64,000 bases of DNA from the NCBI GenBank assembly GCA_964617875.1, contig CAZUAI010000021.1, positions 8,760 to 72,759 of the forward strand, written 5' to 3'. Positions 52,757 through 60,638 of the stretch are shown one piece after another. Source of the stretch: CAZMVY01 sp964617875 (GTDB taxonomy: Bacteria > Planctomycetota > Phycisphaerae > UBA1845 > PWPN01). The notes under the pieces were generated by a model, which was not told where the DNA came from, ran no database searches, and saw only the letters and a list, made by a program, of their open reading frames with translations. The translations under genes were made by a program, and so were the position numbers. Numbering within the stretch: position 1 is the stretch's first letter; each line of letters begins with the position of its first letter.

Positions 52757-52804
52757 TCGCACGCATCGTGAAGTTGTTCGAGAGTCTGTAGTGAGAACGG
52801 ATGA

Positions 52805-52821
52805 TTCGTCCAATGGACGAA
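52805..52821. promoter_or_regulatory. Perfect palindrome overlapping the ribosome site of the PEP-CTERM gene
   Basis: TTCGTCC-AAT-GGACGAA, 7+3+7 bases. Its right arm runs into the AAGGAGG ribosome site (52820-52826) of the gene at 52832. It could be an operator or an RNA hairpin that limits translation. Confidence 0.5.
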
Positions 52822-52831
52822 GGAGGATGAA

Positions 52832-53452
52832 ATGAAACGTGTATCTCTCTTGTTGTCGGTTCCGGCGGTCCTGGCGGGCATCACGGCCGGTCCCGCGTTC
52901 GCGCATCAGCACGAAGGCGACGTGATCATCGGCCGATCCGCCTCCGGTCAACTCCGGTTCGAGGCCGACCTTGATGAACCCCGCCTCCTGACGGCCGTGA
53001 ACCGCCTCCTCAAGGGATGGGCCGCCGACGAGCCCGGCTTCGAGGCGTTGCTGGAGGATGAGCCGGACGAGGGCTTCTACCGGCTGGCCCCCGGCGCGCA
53101 GATCTGGCTCGAGGGCATCCTGCTCGATCCGGCCCTCAAGGCACGCAATCCGCTGAACCCGCTGCTGGTGATCGACTCGCCGGGCGACCAACTCCTGCTG
53201 GGCGACCAGGAACTCCACGACCACGTCATCTGGCACGTGGATTCGCTCGACGCGGGGTACGACCCGCTTCAAACCGTCTGGCAGGGCACGTTCCGGCTCG
53301 TGGACAAGGGGACGACGGGCTACGCCGCTTCGGAGCCGTTTTCCCTGAGTTTCACAACGGTCCCCGAACCCGGCACCCTGGCACTGCTGCTCGCCGGCTC
53401 CCTGACGGCCGTGCGACGGCGCAAGGCAGGCCGTGCCGCCGCGGAACGATAG
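52832..53452 (+). CDS. Secreted PEP-CTERM protein, His-containing domain (All3515-like?)
   Basis: 206 residues. Signal peptide (1-24), then a domain of about 150 residues with conserved QHEGDVIIGRS (His25, His27), GWAADEPGF, LAPGAQIWL and LHDHVIWHVDS (His129, His131, His135). A PEP-CTERM signal (VPEPG at 177-181, hydrophobic stretch, RRRK) ends the protein. The domain looks like the All3515 family of Zur-repressed PEP-CTERM proteins known from cyanobacteria; that match is from memory. AAGGAGG precedes the ATG. The gene at 53586 is a paralog. Confidence 0.82.
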   Translation: MKRVSLLLSVPAVLAGITAGPAFAHQHEGDVIIGRSASGQLRFEADLDEPRLLTAVNRLLKGWAADEPGFEALLEDEPDEGFYRLAPGAQIWLEGILLDPALKARNPLNPLLVIDSPGDQLLLGDQELHDHVIWHVDSLDAGYDPLQTVWQGTFRLVDKGTTGYAASEPFSLSFTTVPEPGTLALLLAGSLTAVRRRKAGRAAAER

Positions 53453-53473
53453 AAGCATTGGTTGCAGCCCGAG

Positions 53474-53512
53474 CCCGCGCTGCCGCGGCGAGCCGCGCCG
53501 TGGCAGCGCGGG
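53474..53512 (+). terminator. Strong hairpin after the PEP-CTERM gene
   Basis: CCCGCGCTGCC (53474-53484) and GGCAGCGCGGG (53502-53512) form an 11-bp perfect stem with an inner GCGGC/GCCGC stem, 21 bases after the stop. A T6 run follows at 53529-53534, 16 bases beyond the stem, so it is not a canonical intrinsic terminator but may attenuate readthrough into the paralog gene. Confidence 0.5.
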
Positions 53513-53585
53513 CGGGCGCATCGGTCGGTTTTTTCTTTGATCCCGGGCAAATGCCCGCCGTTGTCTCACAAAAGGAATGATTGCC

Positions 53586-54362
53586 GTGAAAGCGTATCGA
53601 ATCACTCCCGCCGCCGCCGGGCTCGCGGCGCTTGTGCTCCTGGCATCGCCCGTACACGCGCAACATGCGGGCGACCTCTGGATCGGTCGTTCATCCGAAA
53701 CAACCGGAAAGCAGCTCAAGGTCGCCGTCGCCATCGGCGGCTTCGATCCATTCGACCCGTTCCACAATCTCGCCGTGCTCGCCCCCTCGTCGGGGTTCTT
53801 CGAGGGCTGGAGCAGCGACAGCCCGGGCTTCGACGCCATCCGCACGCAGTCGCCGCCCGACGATACGTACACACTTGCGCCGGGCGCCGACATCTGGCTG
53901 GACATCATCTCCATCGACCCGGCGTTCGCCATCGTCGTCCCGCCGAACTACGACATCCTTGATGCGCCGGGGCAGTCCGCCCGGCTGGGCAATTCCCAGT
54001 TGCACAAGCATCTGATCTGGCTGATCGACAGCACCAGTCCCGGATTCGATCCGGCCCAGTGTACCTGGCACGCGACGTTCCGCCTGCGGGACGCGGGATC
54101 CACCGGCTATGCCCCATCAACGCCATTTACGGTCCGCTTCGCACGCATGTGGCTTGCCCCGGCCGATTTCGACTGCGACGGCGACGTGGATCTACAGGAT
54201 TTCACGCGATTTCAGGCATGCTTCAATGGCCCCAATCAGCCGCCGGCCACGTCCGGCTGTCGCGATGCGGACGCCAACCGCGACGGCGACGTGGACCTTG
54301 AAGACTTCAACGTCTTTCAGGCTTGTTTCAACGGCTCGAACAATCCCCCCGCGTGCGGGTGA
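53586..54362 (+). CDS. Secreted paralog of the 52832 protein with dockerin-like C-terminus
   Basis: 258 residues. The signal peptide ends near SPVHAQ. The central domain repeats the landmarks of the upstream protein (QHAGDLWIGRS, GWSSDSPGF, LAPGADIWL, LHKHLIWLIDS, FRLRDAGSTGYAPSTPF), but the anchor is replaced by two calcium-loop repeats (DFDCDGDVDLQDFTRFQ and ANRDGDVDLEDFNVFQ) as in type I dockerins. The ATG at 53577 touches its AAAGGA ribosome site; the GTG at 53586 is 9 bases away and gives a normal signal peptide, so it is preferred. Confidence 0.8.
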   Translation: MKAYRITPAAAGLAALVLLASPVHAQHAGDLWIGRSSETTGKQLKVAVAIGGFDPFDPFHNLAVLAPSSGFFEGWSSDSPGFDAIRTQSPPDDTYTLAPGADIWLDIISIDPAFAIVVPPNYDILDAPGQSARLGNSQLHKHLIWLIDSTSPGFDPAQCTWHATFRLRDAGSTGYAPSTPFTVRFARMWLAPADFDCDGDVDLQDFTRFQACFNGPNQPPATSGCRDADANRDGDVDLEDFNVFQACFNGSNNPPACG

Positions 54363-54457
54363 CCGATCGCAGCGCTCTGCACAGGCACCCGGCTCTCGGC
54401 GCGCGCAGAGCACGGGCGATGATATCTCTGGCGTCCACAGGGGAACGGAGAACGAAC

Positions 54458-54466
54458 TGGTATAAT
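54458..54466 (+). promoter_or_regulatory. Extended -10 promoter for the beta-propeller gene
   Basis: TGG-TATAAT (54458-54466), a perfect -10 with the TGn extension and no clear -35, 71 bases before the ATG at 54538. Confidence 0.5.
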
Positions 54467-54537
54467 AATGGTTGTGCTCCGCGGCAGGTCCGCTGGGGAT
54501 CGGGAAACGTGGCCGGATCGATGGTGGAGATGCAGTT

Positions 54538-56241
54538 ATGATGCGTTCGTCACTGGCAACAGTGATGCTCGTGATCGTGTGCGCGGGCAGTTCCCCCGCC
54601 GCCCGCGGACAGTGCGCGATCTGGGCACCGCTGACCAACCTCAGCCGCGATGCCGGCCATTACGCCGTGGACGGCAACCTTGCCGTGGACTCGGCGGGCA
54701 AGGTCCACCTCGTCTACCAGAGCTTTCTCGACGCATGGGGCGCGGCGTATTACGTCACAAACCAGGGCGGATCGTGGTCAACGCCGTTGCAACTCGGCTC
54801 GCTCGGCGGGAAGGGCTCGGCGCCGAAGATCGTCATCACGCCCGATAACAACCTGCACGCCTTCTACGGGAAAGGCAATCTCTACTGGCGGACCAAACCG
54901 GTCAGCGGCGGCTCCTGGAGCACCGCCGTGCAGGTGGACGCCAACCCCGGCGGCGGATCATTCATTGAACAGGTAACCGTCGATGCATCGGGTGGCATCT
55001 ACTTCATGTACGGACACCTGTTCGACAGCAGCGCGCCCGCACGCAACGGGATCTACGGTCGCTACAAGCCGCTCGGGGGTTCGTGGGCCGCGACGGAGCT
55101 GATCTACGGGAACAGCGACGACGGCAACTGGCCCTACGGCAACGATATCGTCGCAAACGGCAATACGCTCTGGGTCAGCATCGACGTCGACGGCAACTCC
55201 TACTTCAAGAAGAAGCCCTCGACGGGCACGTGGCCGTCGGGCAAAGGCACTCGTTTCCTGCAGGGCGCCGGGGGCGTCCGGTTTGCGTTCGACCCCACGT
55301 CCAGCGAGATCGCCGCGCTGTATGGCCGCAGTCTGCCCTGCACCGATCCCTGCGAGGACGACCCCTGGTTCGAGATCTTCGTCAAGTACTCGTACGACGA
55401 CGGCGCAAGTTGGACGGCGGAAACGAACATCTCCATGTATGCGAACGACATTGACCGCACGCCATCGGGCACATACGACTCGAACGGCAACCTCCACGTC
55501 GTCTGGGAGAACTTCTGCTGCGACCATAAGCTCCGCATGCGATACCGCGGCCGGACCGGCGGCGTGTGGGACCCCGGGATCACGCGGCTCACCGACGACA
55601 TCGGCGGACACGCCCCCAACTCGATCAAGGCGTTCGGCACGTCGCTGTTCCTGACGTTCTCCGATTCGGCGACCGGAATCGGCCTGTACGACGTGATGTT
55701 CACCACCGCGAACGCGGCACAGCCGCGTATCGCCGTAAGCCCCGAGGCGATCGCGCAGTCCACCGTCTACGGCAACGCGGCGCCCGACTCGACGCTGGCC
55801 ATCTACAACCCCTGCGTCGGAACGCTGAACTACACGATTTCCGACGATGCAACCTGGCTCAGCGTCTCGCCTTCGTCCGGCTCATGCACGACCGAGACCG
55901 ACACGATCACCGTGAGCTATCCGGGCGCCGCGAGCCTGGCGATGGGCATGTACGCCGCGTCGATCACGATTGCCGGGAACGGCAACAACGCTCCGAAGAA
56001 CGTCCTCGTGCAGCTCCGGGTCCGGCCGGCGCCGGCGGATTTCGACCAGGACGGCGACGTGGACCTGACGGATTTCTCGCTGTTTCAGATGTGTTTCAAC
56101 GGCCCGAACGAACCGCCGACCCTGCCCGGCTCCTGCGACGCCACGGACATCGACGGTGACCGCGATGTCGATCTGTCCGACTTCGCCGTGCTCCAGGGAT
56201 GTTTCAACGGCCCGAACCGCGGCCCCGCGTGCGCGGGCTAG
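54538..56241 (+). CDS. Secreted beta-propeller protein with BACON-like and dockerin-like modules
   Basis: 567 residues. Signal peptide (MLVIVCAGSSPAARGQ region), then a sialidase/BNR-like propeller (about 30-390) with repeated strand patterns such as DSAGKVHLVYQ, DNNLHAFYG, ASGGIYFMYG and SNGNLHVVWEN. A BACON-like beta-sandwich follows (TISDDATWLSVSPSSGS, about 425-505), then two calcium loops (DFDQDGDVDLTDFSLFQ, DIDGDRDVDLSDFAVLQ). No catalytic residues are recognised. ATG 54538 has GGAG 8 bases upstream. The same dockerin-like tail as the preceding gene suggests a shared surface scaffold or sorting route. Confidence 0.85.
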   Translation: MMRSSLATVMLVIVCAGSSPAARGQCAIWAPLTNLSRDAGHYAVDGNLAVDSAGKVHLVYQSFLDAWGAAYYVTNQGGSWSTPLQLGSLGGKGSAPKIVITPDNNLHAFYGKGNLYWRTKPVSGGSWSTAVQVDANPGGGSFIEQVTVDASGGIYFMYGHLFDSSAPARNGIYGRYKPLGGSWAATELIYGNSDDGNWPYGNDIVANGNTLWVSIDVDGNSYFKKKPSTGTWPSGKGTRFLQGAGGVRFAFDPTSSEIAALYGRSLPCTDPCEDDPWFEIFVKYSYDDGASWTAETNISMYANDIDRTPSGTYDSNGNLHVVWENFCCDHKLRMRYRGRTGGVWDPGITRLTDDIGGHAPNSIKAFGTSLFLTFSDSATGIGLYDVMFTTANAAQPRIAVSPEAIAQSTVYGNAAPDSTLAIYNPCVGTLNYTISDDATWLSVSPSSGSCTTETDTITVSYPGAASLAMGMYAASITIAGNGNNAPKNVLVQLRVRPAPADFDQDGDVDLTDFSLFQMCFNGPNEPPTLPGSCDATDIDGDRDVDLSDFAVLQGCFNGPNRGPACAG

Positions 56242-56269
56242 CCGGCAGAGCGGAGGGTCTGGTGCCGAG

Positions 56270-56343
56270 GTCGTCCTCCCCGCGCAAGCGGGGATCCAGA
56301 CTTGATGACACAGACCCTGGACCCCCGCTTTCGCGGGGGTGAC
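56270..56343. repeat. 74-bp double-hairpin repeat, copy 1
   Basis: Two hairpins (CCCCGCGCAAGCGGGG and ACCCCCGCTTTCGCGGGGGT) are joined by a TCCAGACTTGATGACACAGA spacer. 72 of 74 bases match copy 2 at 59269-59342. Flanks are GTGCCGAG on the left and a short ACGAAACAACGGACGAAC tail on the right. Confidence 0.85.
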
Positions 56344-56411
56344 GGATGAACGAAACAACGGACGAACCCGCACGGCGCGGTGTCCGGGTTTCCTGCAGCG
56401 CCTTGCGGCAG

Positions 56412-57920
56412 CTACGGCTTCGCCTCAACGGCGGGCCTGCTGACCGGACTCGACGCCGGCGTCTTCTTCTCGAAGACGTCCGGCCAGTCGCAGCTCAGGC
56501 AGCGGGCCTTGTCCGGGGCGGACCAGAGCACGATCTCGTGGCGATTGGCCGAACCCCACTTCGACTTCGGCGGGACAAATGCCGAAAGCTCCTGCGACGT
56601 CCGCCACGCGGGGATGCTCTTCAATTCGCTGTCCGACCGGGCAACCACGGAATCGACCGCCCCCGTCGCCAACGTGAGCACCGACACGTTCCCCTTCCCG
56701 GTCTCGGCCACGGCGATCCGCGTCGCGTCCGGACTGACCTCGAAGAACCCCGCGGCGAGCCCGTCGGGCAGGAGCGCCTCGGCGTCGCGGGGGATCAGGC
56801 GCGTTACGGTCGTCCCTTTGTTCGGGTCGATCGCGAACAGCGACGCCCGCTGCGGCATGTCCCTCGATGTCGAGGGCAGCGTCACTTCCAACGCGGAGAA
56901 GAGCACCCGCCCGTCGGGCAGACATCGCACCTTCGTCTGGATCCCGAACACCACGCCGACCAGGTCGTCGGCGGAAGGAAAATCCTTGAGCCAGTCACCC
57001 GATTCGCCACGCACACGCCGCAGGGCCACGGTGCCCAACTGGAGCGCATCGCCACCCTCACGAGGCCGTACCTGCGTCGTCGCGTACACGAGGCCGCGGC
57101 TGTCCCGGCTCCAGTCGGGAAACATCGCCACGGGCTCCGCGACGGCCCGCAATTCGCCGCCCCCGACCGGCAGGACCGACAGCCGCAGCACGGGGTGGGA
57201 GATCGACTGGACACAGGCGACCGCCCGGCCGTCGGGCGAGATTCGCAGTTCCCAGACCTGATCCAGCGTTCGCGCAAGCAGCGGGCCCGGCACGGCCTTG
57301 TTCTCCGTTGCCTCATAGCTCTCGATCAGGCACACGTCGGCCGTCGCCCTTTCGAGGTCCTTCCATCGGTCGCCGAGTTTTCTGCTCAATTCTTCCTTGT
57401 GATGGTCGCGCACATAGAGCATCAGCGCCCCCAGTTCGCCGTCGGACATCTCGGCGGCCGCCTTCGGCTTGAACTGGTCCCAGTTGCCCGTCCAGGCGAG
57501 CGTCTCCTCCCGCAGACGATCGGCGAGGGCGAGCAGGGCCTCCCGCCGTGCCGGGCTCAGGGCCGCCGACGCGGCCGTCCACGTCGCGGCTTCCGTCTTG
57601 CGGCTTGCGATGAATCGCCGCGAATCCGGCATCCATGCGACCAGCTCGACCTTTTCGGCCACGACCTCGGACAGCTTGCCGGCGGCATCGCACAGGCGCA
57701 GCCCGTCCTCGGCGATGATCGCCGCCCGCTGCCCGTCCGGCGACCAGAACAGCCGCCGCGGGATGCAGCCGCACAACGCAAACACCGCCAGAACCAGCGC
57801 CGTGGCCGCGACCCGGTGGCGCGACGTCGCGCCGACCGACGGGCGAGCCCCCGCGACCGCCCACCCTGCGGTGCACATGAACCATGAGCGATGAGCAACG
57901 GACAACGCACGAGCGTTCAT
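56412..57920 (-). CDS. TolB-like beta-propeller lipoprotein
   Basis: 502 residues. A basic N-terminus leads to a hydrophobic segment ending ALCGC (about 38-52), a probable lipoprotein cleavage site. The rest shows TolB/WD40-type blades (FWSPDGQRAAIIAEDG, RISPDGRAVACVQS, EVSPDATRIAVAET). It likely sits at the membrane facing the periplasm. GGAG 7 bases upstream supports ATG 57920. Its start overlaps the anti-sigma gene stop (ATGA), so it belongs to the ECF sigma operon and may be its sensor or accessory (inference). Confidence 0.83.
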   Translation of the reverse strand: MNARALSVAHRSWFMCTAGWAVAGARPSVGATSRHRVAATALVLAVFALCGCIPRRLFWSPDGQRAAIIAEDGLRLCDAAGKLSEVVAEKVELVAWMPDSRRFIASRKTEAATWTAASAALSPARREALLALADRLREETLAWTGNWDQFKPKAAAEMSDGELGALMLYVRDHHKEELSRKLGDRWKDLERATADVCLIESYEATENKAVPGPLLARTLDQVWELRISPDGRAVACVQSISHPVLRLSVLPVGGGELRAVAEPVAMFPDWSRDSRGLVYATTQVRPREGGDALQLGTVALRRVRGESGDWLKDFPSADDLVGVVFGIQTKVRCLPDGRVLFSALEVTLPSTSRDMPQRASLFAIDPNKGTTVTRLIPRDAEALLPDGLAAGFFEVSPDATRIAVAETGKGNVSVLTLATGAVDSVVARSDSELKSIPAWRTSQELSAFVPPKSKWGSANRHEIVLWSAPDKARCLSCDWPDVFEKKTPASSPVSRPAVEAKP

Positions 57921-58438
57921 GTCGCATCTCCTCTCTGAGGGATCCTCACCGGCGAACGCCAGATCACGCGGCCGGACGAAGACGGCGCCGGGCCGGATGC
58001 CCGCTCGGACAACCGCCGACCGGACCAGAAGCCCGTATCGTCGCCGGTCGCCTCGGGACCGCGTTGCGGGCCCCCTTGCACGAGCACGACCGGCGGCGCC
58101 TGGGCCGGTTGCGGCGTCGGCGCGCGGAACAGCATCGCGTGAACGCCGAACCCGATCAGCACGGACGCCGCAATGCCCATCACGTTCCTCGTCATCCGCC
58201 AGAACCGATCGCTCTGACGTGCCCGGCGCAGCCGCTCGGCCGGGAACGCCGGCAGCGATCCGGCCGGGCCGTCGGCCAGCGCGTGCCGGGCGAGGTCGAT
58301 CGTCCGCTCGAACTCACGGCAGGCCGCTGCCGCCTCCGGCCGCGCGTCGAGCCAGGCGGCCAGCAGCGCCTCGCAATCCGGCGGCAGCGCCCCCAGCGCC
58401 CGGTCCAGCATCAGTCTCTCCAGCGTTTCGGCATTCAT
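57917..58438 (-). CDS. Anti-sigma-factor-like membrane protein
   Basis: 173 residues. An N-terminal helical domain (ETLERLMLDRALGALPPDCEALLAAWL) has the layout of ECF anti-sigma factors but lacks the zinc-binding HxxxCxxC motif. One membrane helix (NVMGIAASVLIGFGVHAMLF, about 85-104) and a proline-rich outer tail follow. It lies one base after the ECF sigma gene and overlaps the TolB-like gene. Role assigned from context. Confidence 0.75.
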   Translation of the reverse strand: MNAETLERLMLDRALGALPPDCEALLAAWLDARPEAAAACREFERTIDLARHALADGPAGSLPAFPAERLRRARQSDRFWRMTRNVMGIAASVLIGFGVHAMLFRAPTPQPAQAPPVVLVQGGPQRGPEATGDDTGFWSGRRLSERASGPAPSSSGRVIWRSPVRIPQRGDAT

Positions 58439-58439
58439 G

Positions 58440-58922
58440 TCAATCCTCGTCCTGGTTCAGACGCTCCCGCAGGTTCTTCACGGCGTTGTGCAGCCGCGAT
58501 CGCACAGTGCCCACCGGGATCGCCAGCACCTCAGCGATTTCCTCATAGCTCAACCCCTGGGCGAGCCGGAGGACCAACGCCTCCCGCTGCGGCTCCGGCA
58601 GATCCCCAATCGCCTCGCGCATCCGCAGACGGCGGGGATCCTCTTCGGGTACCGGGGCAGCCGTCAGGCCCTCGGAAAGCGGCAGGGTCGGCCGGGCCCG
58701 CCGAACGGCGTTCAGGCCCAGATGCCGTGCGATCGAAAAGAGCCAGGCCCTCGCGGAATCGGCCCTTTGGAGCCGGTCCAGTCCCCGCACGGCCTGGATG
58801 AACGTGTCGTGCAGCAGGTCCTCGGCCAGGTCGGGCCGTCCGGTAAGCCCCCGCAAGTATCGCAGCAGAGCCCCGCCGTGCTCCTCGTAGAGAACCCGAA
58901 CCTGGACCATCGCCTCATCCAT
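58440..58922 (-). CDS. ECF RNA polymerase sigma factor
   Basis: About 160 residues. Region 2 (LRYLRGLTGRPDLAEDLLHDTFIQAVRGL, SARAWLFSIARHLGLN) and region 4 (LPEPQREALVLRLAQGLSYEEIAEVLAIPVGTVRSRLHNA) are complete. It directs transcription in response to a signal relayed by the anti-sigma gene next to it. The start is uncertain: ATG 58922, ATG 58910 and GTG 58970 are all possible and none has a good ribosome site; 58922 is chosen by family length. Confidence 0.9.
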   Translation of the reverse strand: MDEAMVQVRVLYEEHGGALLRYLRGLTGRPDLAEDLLHDTFIQAVRGLDRLQRADSARAWLFSIARHLGLNAVRRARPTLPLSEGLTAAPVPEEDPRRLRMREAIGDLPEPQREALVLRLAQGLSYEEIAEVLAIPVGTVRSRLHNAVKNLRERLNQDED

Positions 58923-59069
58923 CGCCAGCCGCGTCCGGGCCCCGCCGGCCGCCCGCCACTTGTACGTCACGCAGGGCCGCCGGGAAGTTCACCGGAAGGC
59001 CGGGCGATGTGCAAGGGGATCGAAAACCAACGAAGCGAGGGAGCGAGGGAGCGACGGAGGAAGAAGACG

Positions 59070-59268
59070 GACACGGCGTGCCGAGTACGGAGTGCCGGAT
59101 GCTGAGTATCGAGTGCCGAGTGCAGAGTCGTGAGTACCGCCTACGATATGCCGGAGTACAGAGTGCCGAGCACGGAGTCATGAGTGCCGACTACGAATTG
59201 CCGAGTACGGAGTGCTGAGTATCGAGTGCCGAGTACGGAGTTCCGAATGTCGAGTGCCAGGTGCTGAG
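59070..59268. repeat. Degenerate GAGTGCCGAGTACG repeat array
   Basis: About 200 bases composed almost wholly of imperfect copies of GAGTGCCGAGTACG with period 8-15 (for example CGAGTACGGAGTGCC and CGAGTGCCGAGTACGGAG). No constant unit or spacer, so not a CRISPR array. Confidence 0.7.
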
Positions 59269-59342
59269 GTCGTCATCCCCGCGCAAGCGGGGATCCAGAC
59301 TTGATGACACAGACCCTGGACCCCCGCTTGCGCGGGGGTGAC
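59269..59342. repeat. 74-bp double-hairpin repeat, copy 2
   Basis: Same structure and length as 56270-56343 with two substitutions. The second hairpin here is ACCCCCGCTTGCGCGGGGGT. It separates two different degenerate repeat arrays. Confidence 0.85.
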
Positions 59343-59535
59343 GAACGAACGGAACAACGAACCAACGGCGTGACGGACTGACGGAACAACGGAACGACGG
59401 GCTGATGAAACAACGGGCGGAGGGACTGACGAGACAACGGCGTGACGGACTGATGGAAGAACGGACTGACGGGACAACGTCGGAACGAACCAGGGAAGAA
59501 CGGACCATGGACAACCGACAACAAACAACGGACAA
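59343..59535. repeat. Degenerate ACGGACTGACGGAACAACG repeat array
   Basis: Imperfect 8-20 base units such as ACGGACTGACGG and GGAACAACGAACCAACGG fill about 190 bases. The reverse-complement array is found at 60432-60550 on the other side of the sugar isomerase gene. Confidence 0.7.
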
Positions 59536-59585
59536 GGGGCCCGGAGGACCCTCGCTGGCGCTCCGCGATCAACCGGCCGTGGCGG

Positions 59586-60431
59586 CTATGCCTTTGCCCA
59601 CGAGTCGCGGGCGAAGCTCAGCGCCTTGGTCGCCAGGTGGTCGGCCGTCGGGAACATCTGGCGCCAGATCTTCGTCGCACCGGCCAGCTCGGGCAGCGCC
59701 TGGCCGAAGGCCTCGACGACGAACCAGCCGTTGTAGCCGGTCGCCTTGATCGCGGCGAAGCTCTCCTTCCAGCGGACCTGGCCCTCGCCGGGCGTGCTCC
59801 GGTCGTTCTCGGAGATGTGGACGTGGGCGATGCGCTTGCCGGCGGCGCGGATGGCCGTGTCCACGTTCTTCTCCTCGATGTGGGCGTGGAAGGTGTCGTA
59901 CAGGATGCCGGTGCCGGGCACGCCGAGTTCATCGACGAACTTGCAGGCGTCCGCCGCGCAGTTGAGGAAGTACGTCTCGAAGCGGTTGAGGAACTCGACG
60001 GCAAGCGTGACGCCGGCGGCCTTGGCGTGCTGGGCAACGGGGCGGAGTGTCTCAACAGCCCGCTTCCACTCATCCGCCGTCCGCGGACGGCCCGTCAGCT
60101 CGCCGACCGGGGCGCAGACCGGCCCGGCCAGCGTCTCGACGCCGAGCGTCTTCGCGGCGTCGATGATCTTCTTGAGGAAGTCGATCGCCGCCGTCCGCAC
60201 CGCGGCATCCGGGCTGACGGGCGAGGCCGTCGGCGGAACGACGACCACGGCGGTCCGCCCCAGGCCGACGCCGTCGAGCACCGTCGCGAGAGTCTTCCAT
60301 GGCGATGCACCGGGATCGAACATCGGCACCTCGACGCCGTCATACCCCCAGCCCTTGATCTGCCGGAACAGGGGCACATGCTCTTCCGTCGCCGTCGCCG
60401 TCCACAACAACAGGTTCATGCCGACTTTCAT
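59586..60431 (-). CDS. Sugar phosphate isomerase/epimerase (AP-endonuclease-2-like TIM barrel)
   Basis: 281 residues, cytoplasmic, related to D-tagatose 3-epimerase and hydroxypyruvate isomerase-like enzymes. Metal and substrate residues are visible in LAVEFLNRFETYFLN (Glu), ILYDTFHAHIEE (Asp, His), IAHVHISENDRSTPGEG (His, Glu) and WFVVEAFG (Glu). It probably works with a Gfo/Idh dehydrogenase such as the next gene upstream (60639) in inositol- or sugar-type oxidation. The gene is bracketed by inverted copies of the degenerate repeat array. Confidence 0.9.
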   Translation of the reverse strand: MKVGMNLLLWTATATEEHVPLFRQIKGWGYDGVEVPMFDPGASPWKTLATVLDGVGLGRTAVVVVPPTASPVSPDAAVRTAAIDFLKKIIDAAKTLGVETLAGPVCAPVGELTGRPRTADEWKRAVETLRPVAQHAKAAGVTLAVEFLNRFETYFLNCAADACKFVDELGVPGTGILYDTFHAHIEEKNVDTAIRAAGKRIAHVHISENDRSTPGEGQVRWKESFAAIKATGYNGWFVVEAFGQALPELAGATKIWRQMFPTADHLATKALSFARDSWAKA

Positions 60432-60550
60432 GGGAAACCTCAGTCCGTTAGTCCGTCAATCCGTTGTTCTATTGGTTCGTTAGTCCGTTGTGCCGTCAGT
60501 CCGTTGGTTCATTGTGCCGTCAGTCCGTTCGTTCGTTGTTCCGTTCGTTC
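60432..60550. repeat. Degenerate repeat array, reverse-complement copy
   Basis: Units such as CCGTCAGTCCGTTGGTTC and TTCGTTAGTCCGTTGTG are the reverse complement of the array at 59343-59535. It directly precedes the inverted double-hairpin element. Confidence 0.7.
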
Positions 60551-60620
60551 GTCACCCCCGCGAAAGCGGGGGTCCAGGGTCTGTGTTATCAAGCTGGATC
60601 CCCGCTTGCGCGAGGACGAC
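60551..60620. repeat. Double-hairpin repeat, copy 3 (inverted, 70 bp)
   Basis: Reverse complement of the 74-bp element with a 3-base and a 1-base deletion and a few substitutions. Hairpin ACCCCCGCGAAAGCGGGGGT is intact; the other hairpin is weakened. It lies 18 bases beyond the stop of the Gfo/Idh gene. Confidence 0.8.
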
Positions 60621-60638
60621 GACCCCAATACCGGGCAC

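Larger units (their letters stand above)
58923..59585. other. Long intergenic region made of degenerate short-period repeats
   Basis: About 660 bases without a gene. About 59070-59268 is built from variants of GAGTGCCGAGTACG. 59269-59342 is the 74-bp double hairpin. 59343-59535 is built from variants of ACGGACTGACGGAACAACGA. No promoter or ORF with coding character is seen. Confidence 0.75.

Noticed and set aside
53529..53534. T6 run after the 53474-53512 hairpin as a classical intrinsic terminator
   Set aside because: The T-run starts 16 bases after the stem, too far for a standard terminator, so only a weak call was kept.
59070..59535. Repeat arrays considered as CRISPR
   Set aside because: Units are degenerate, of variable length and without spacers; no cas gene is in the window.
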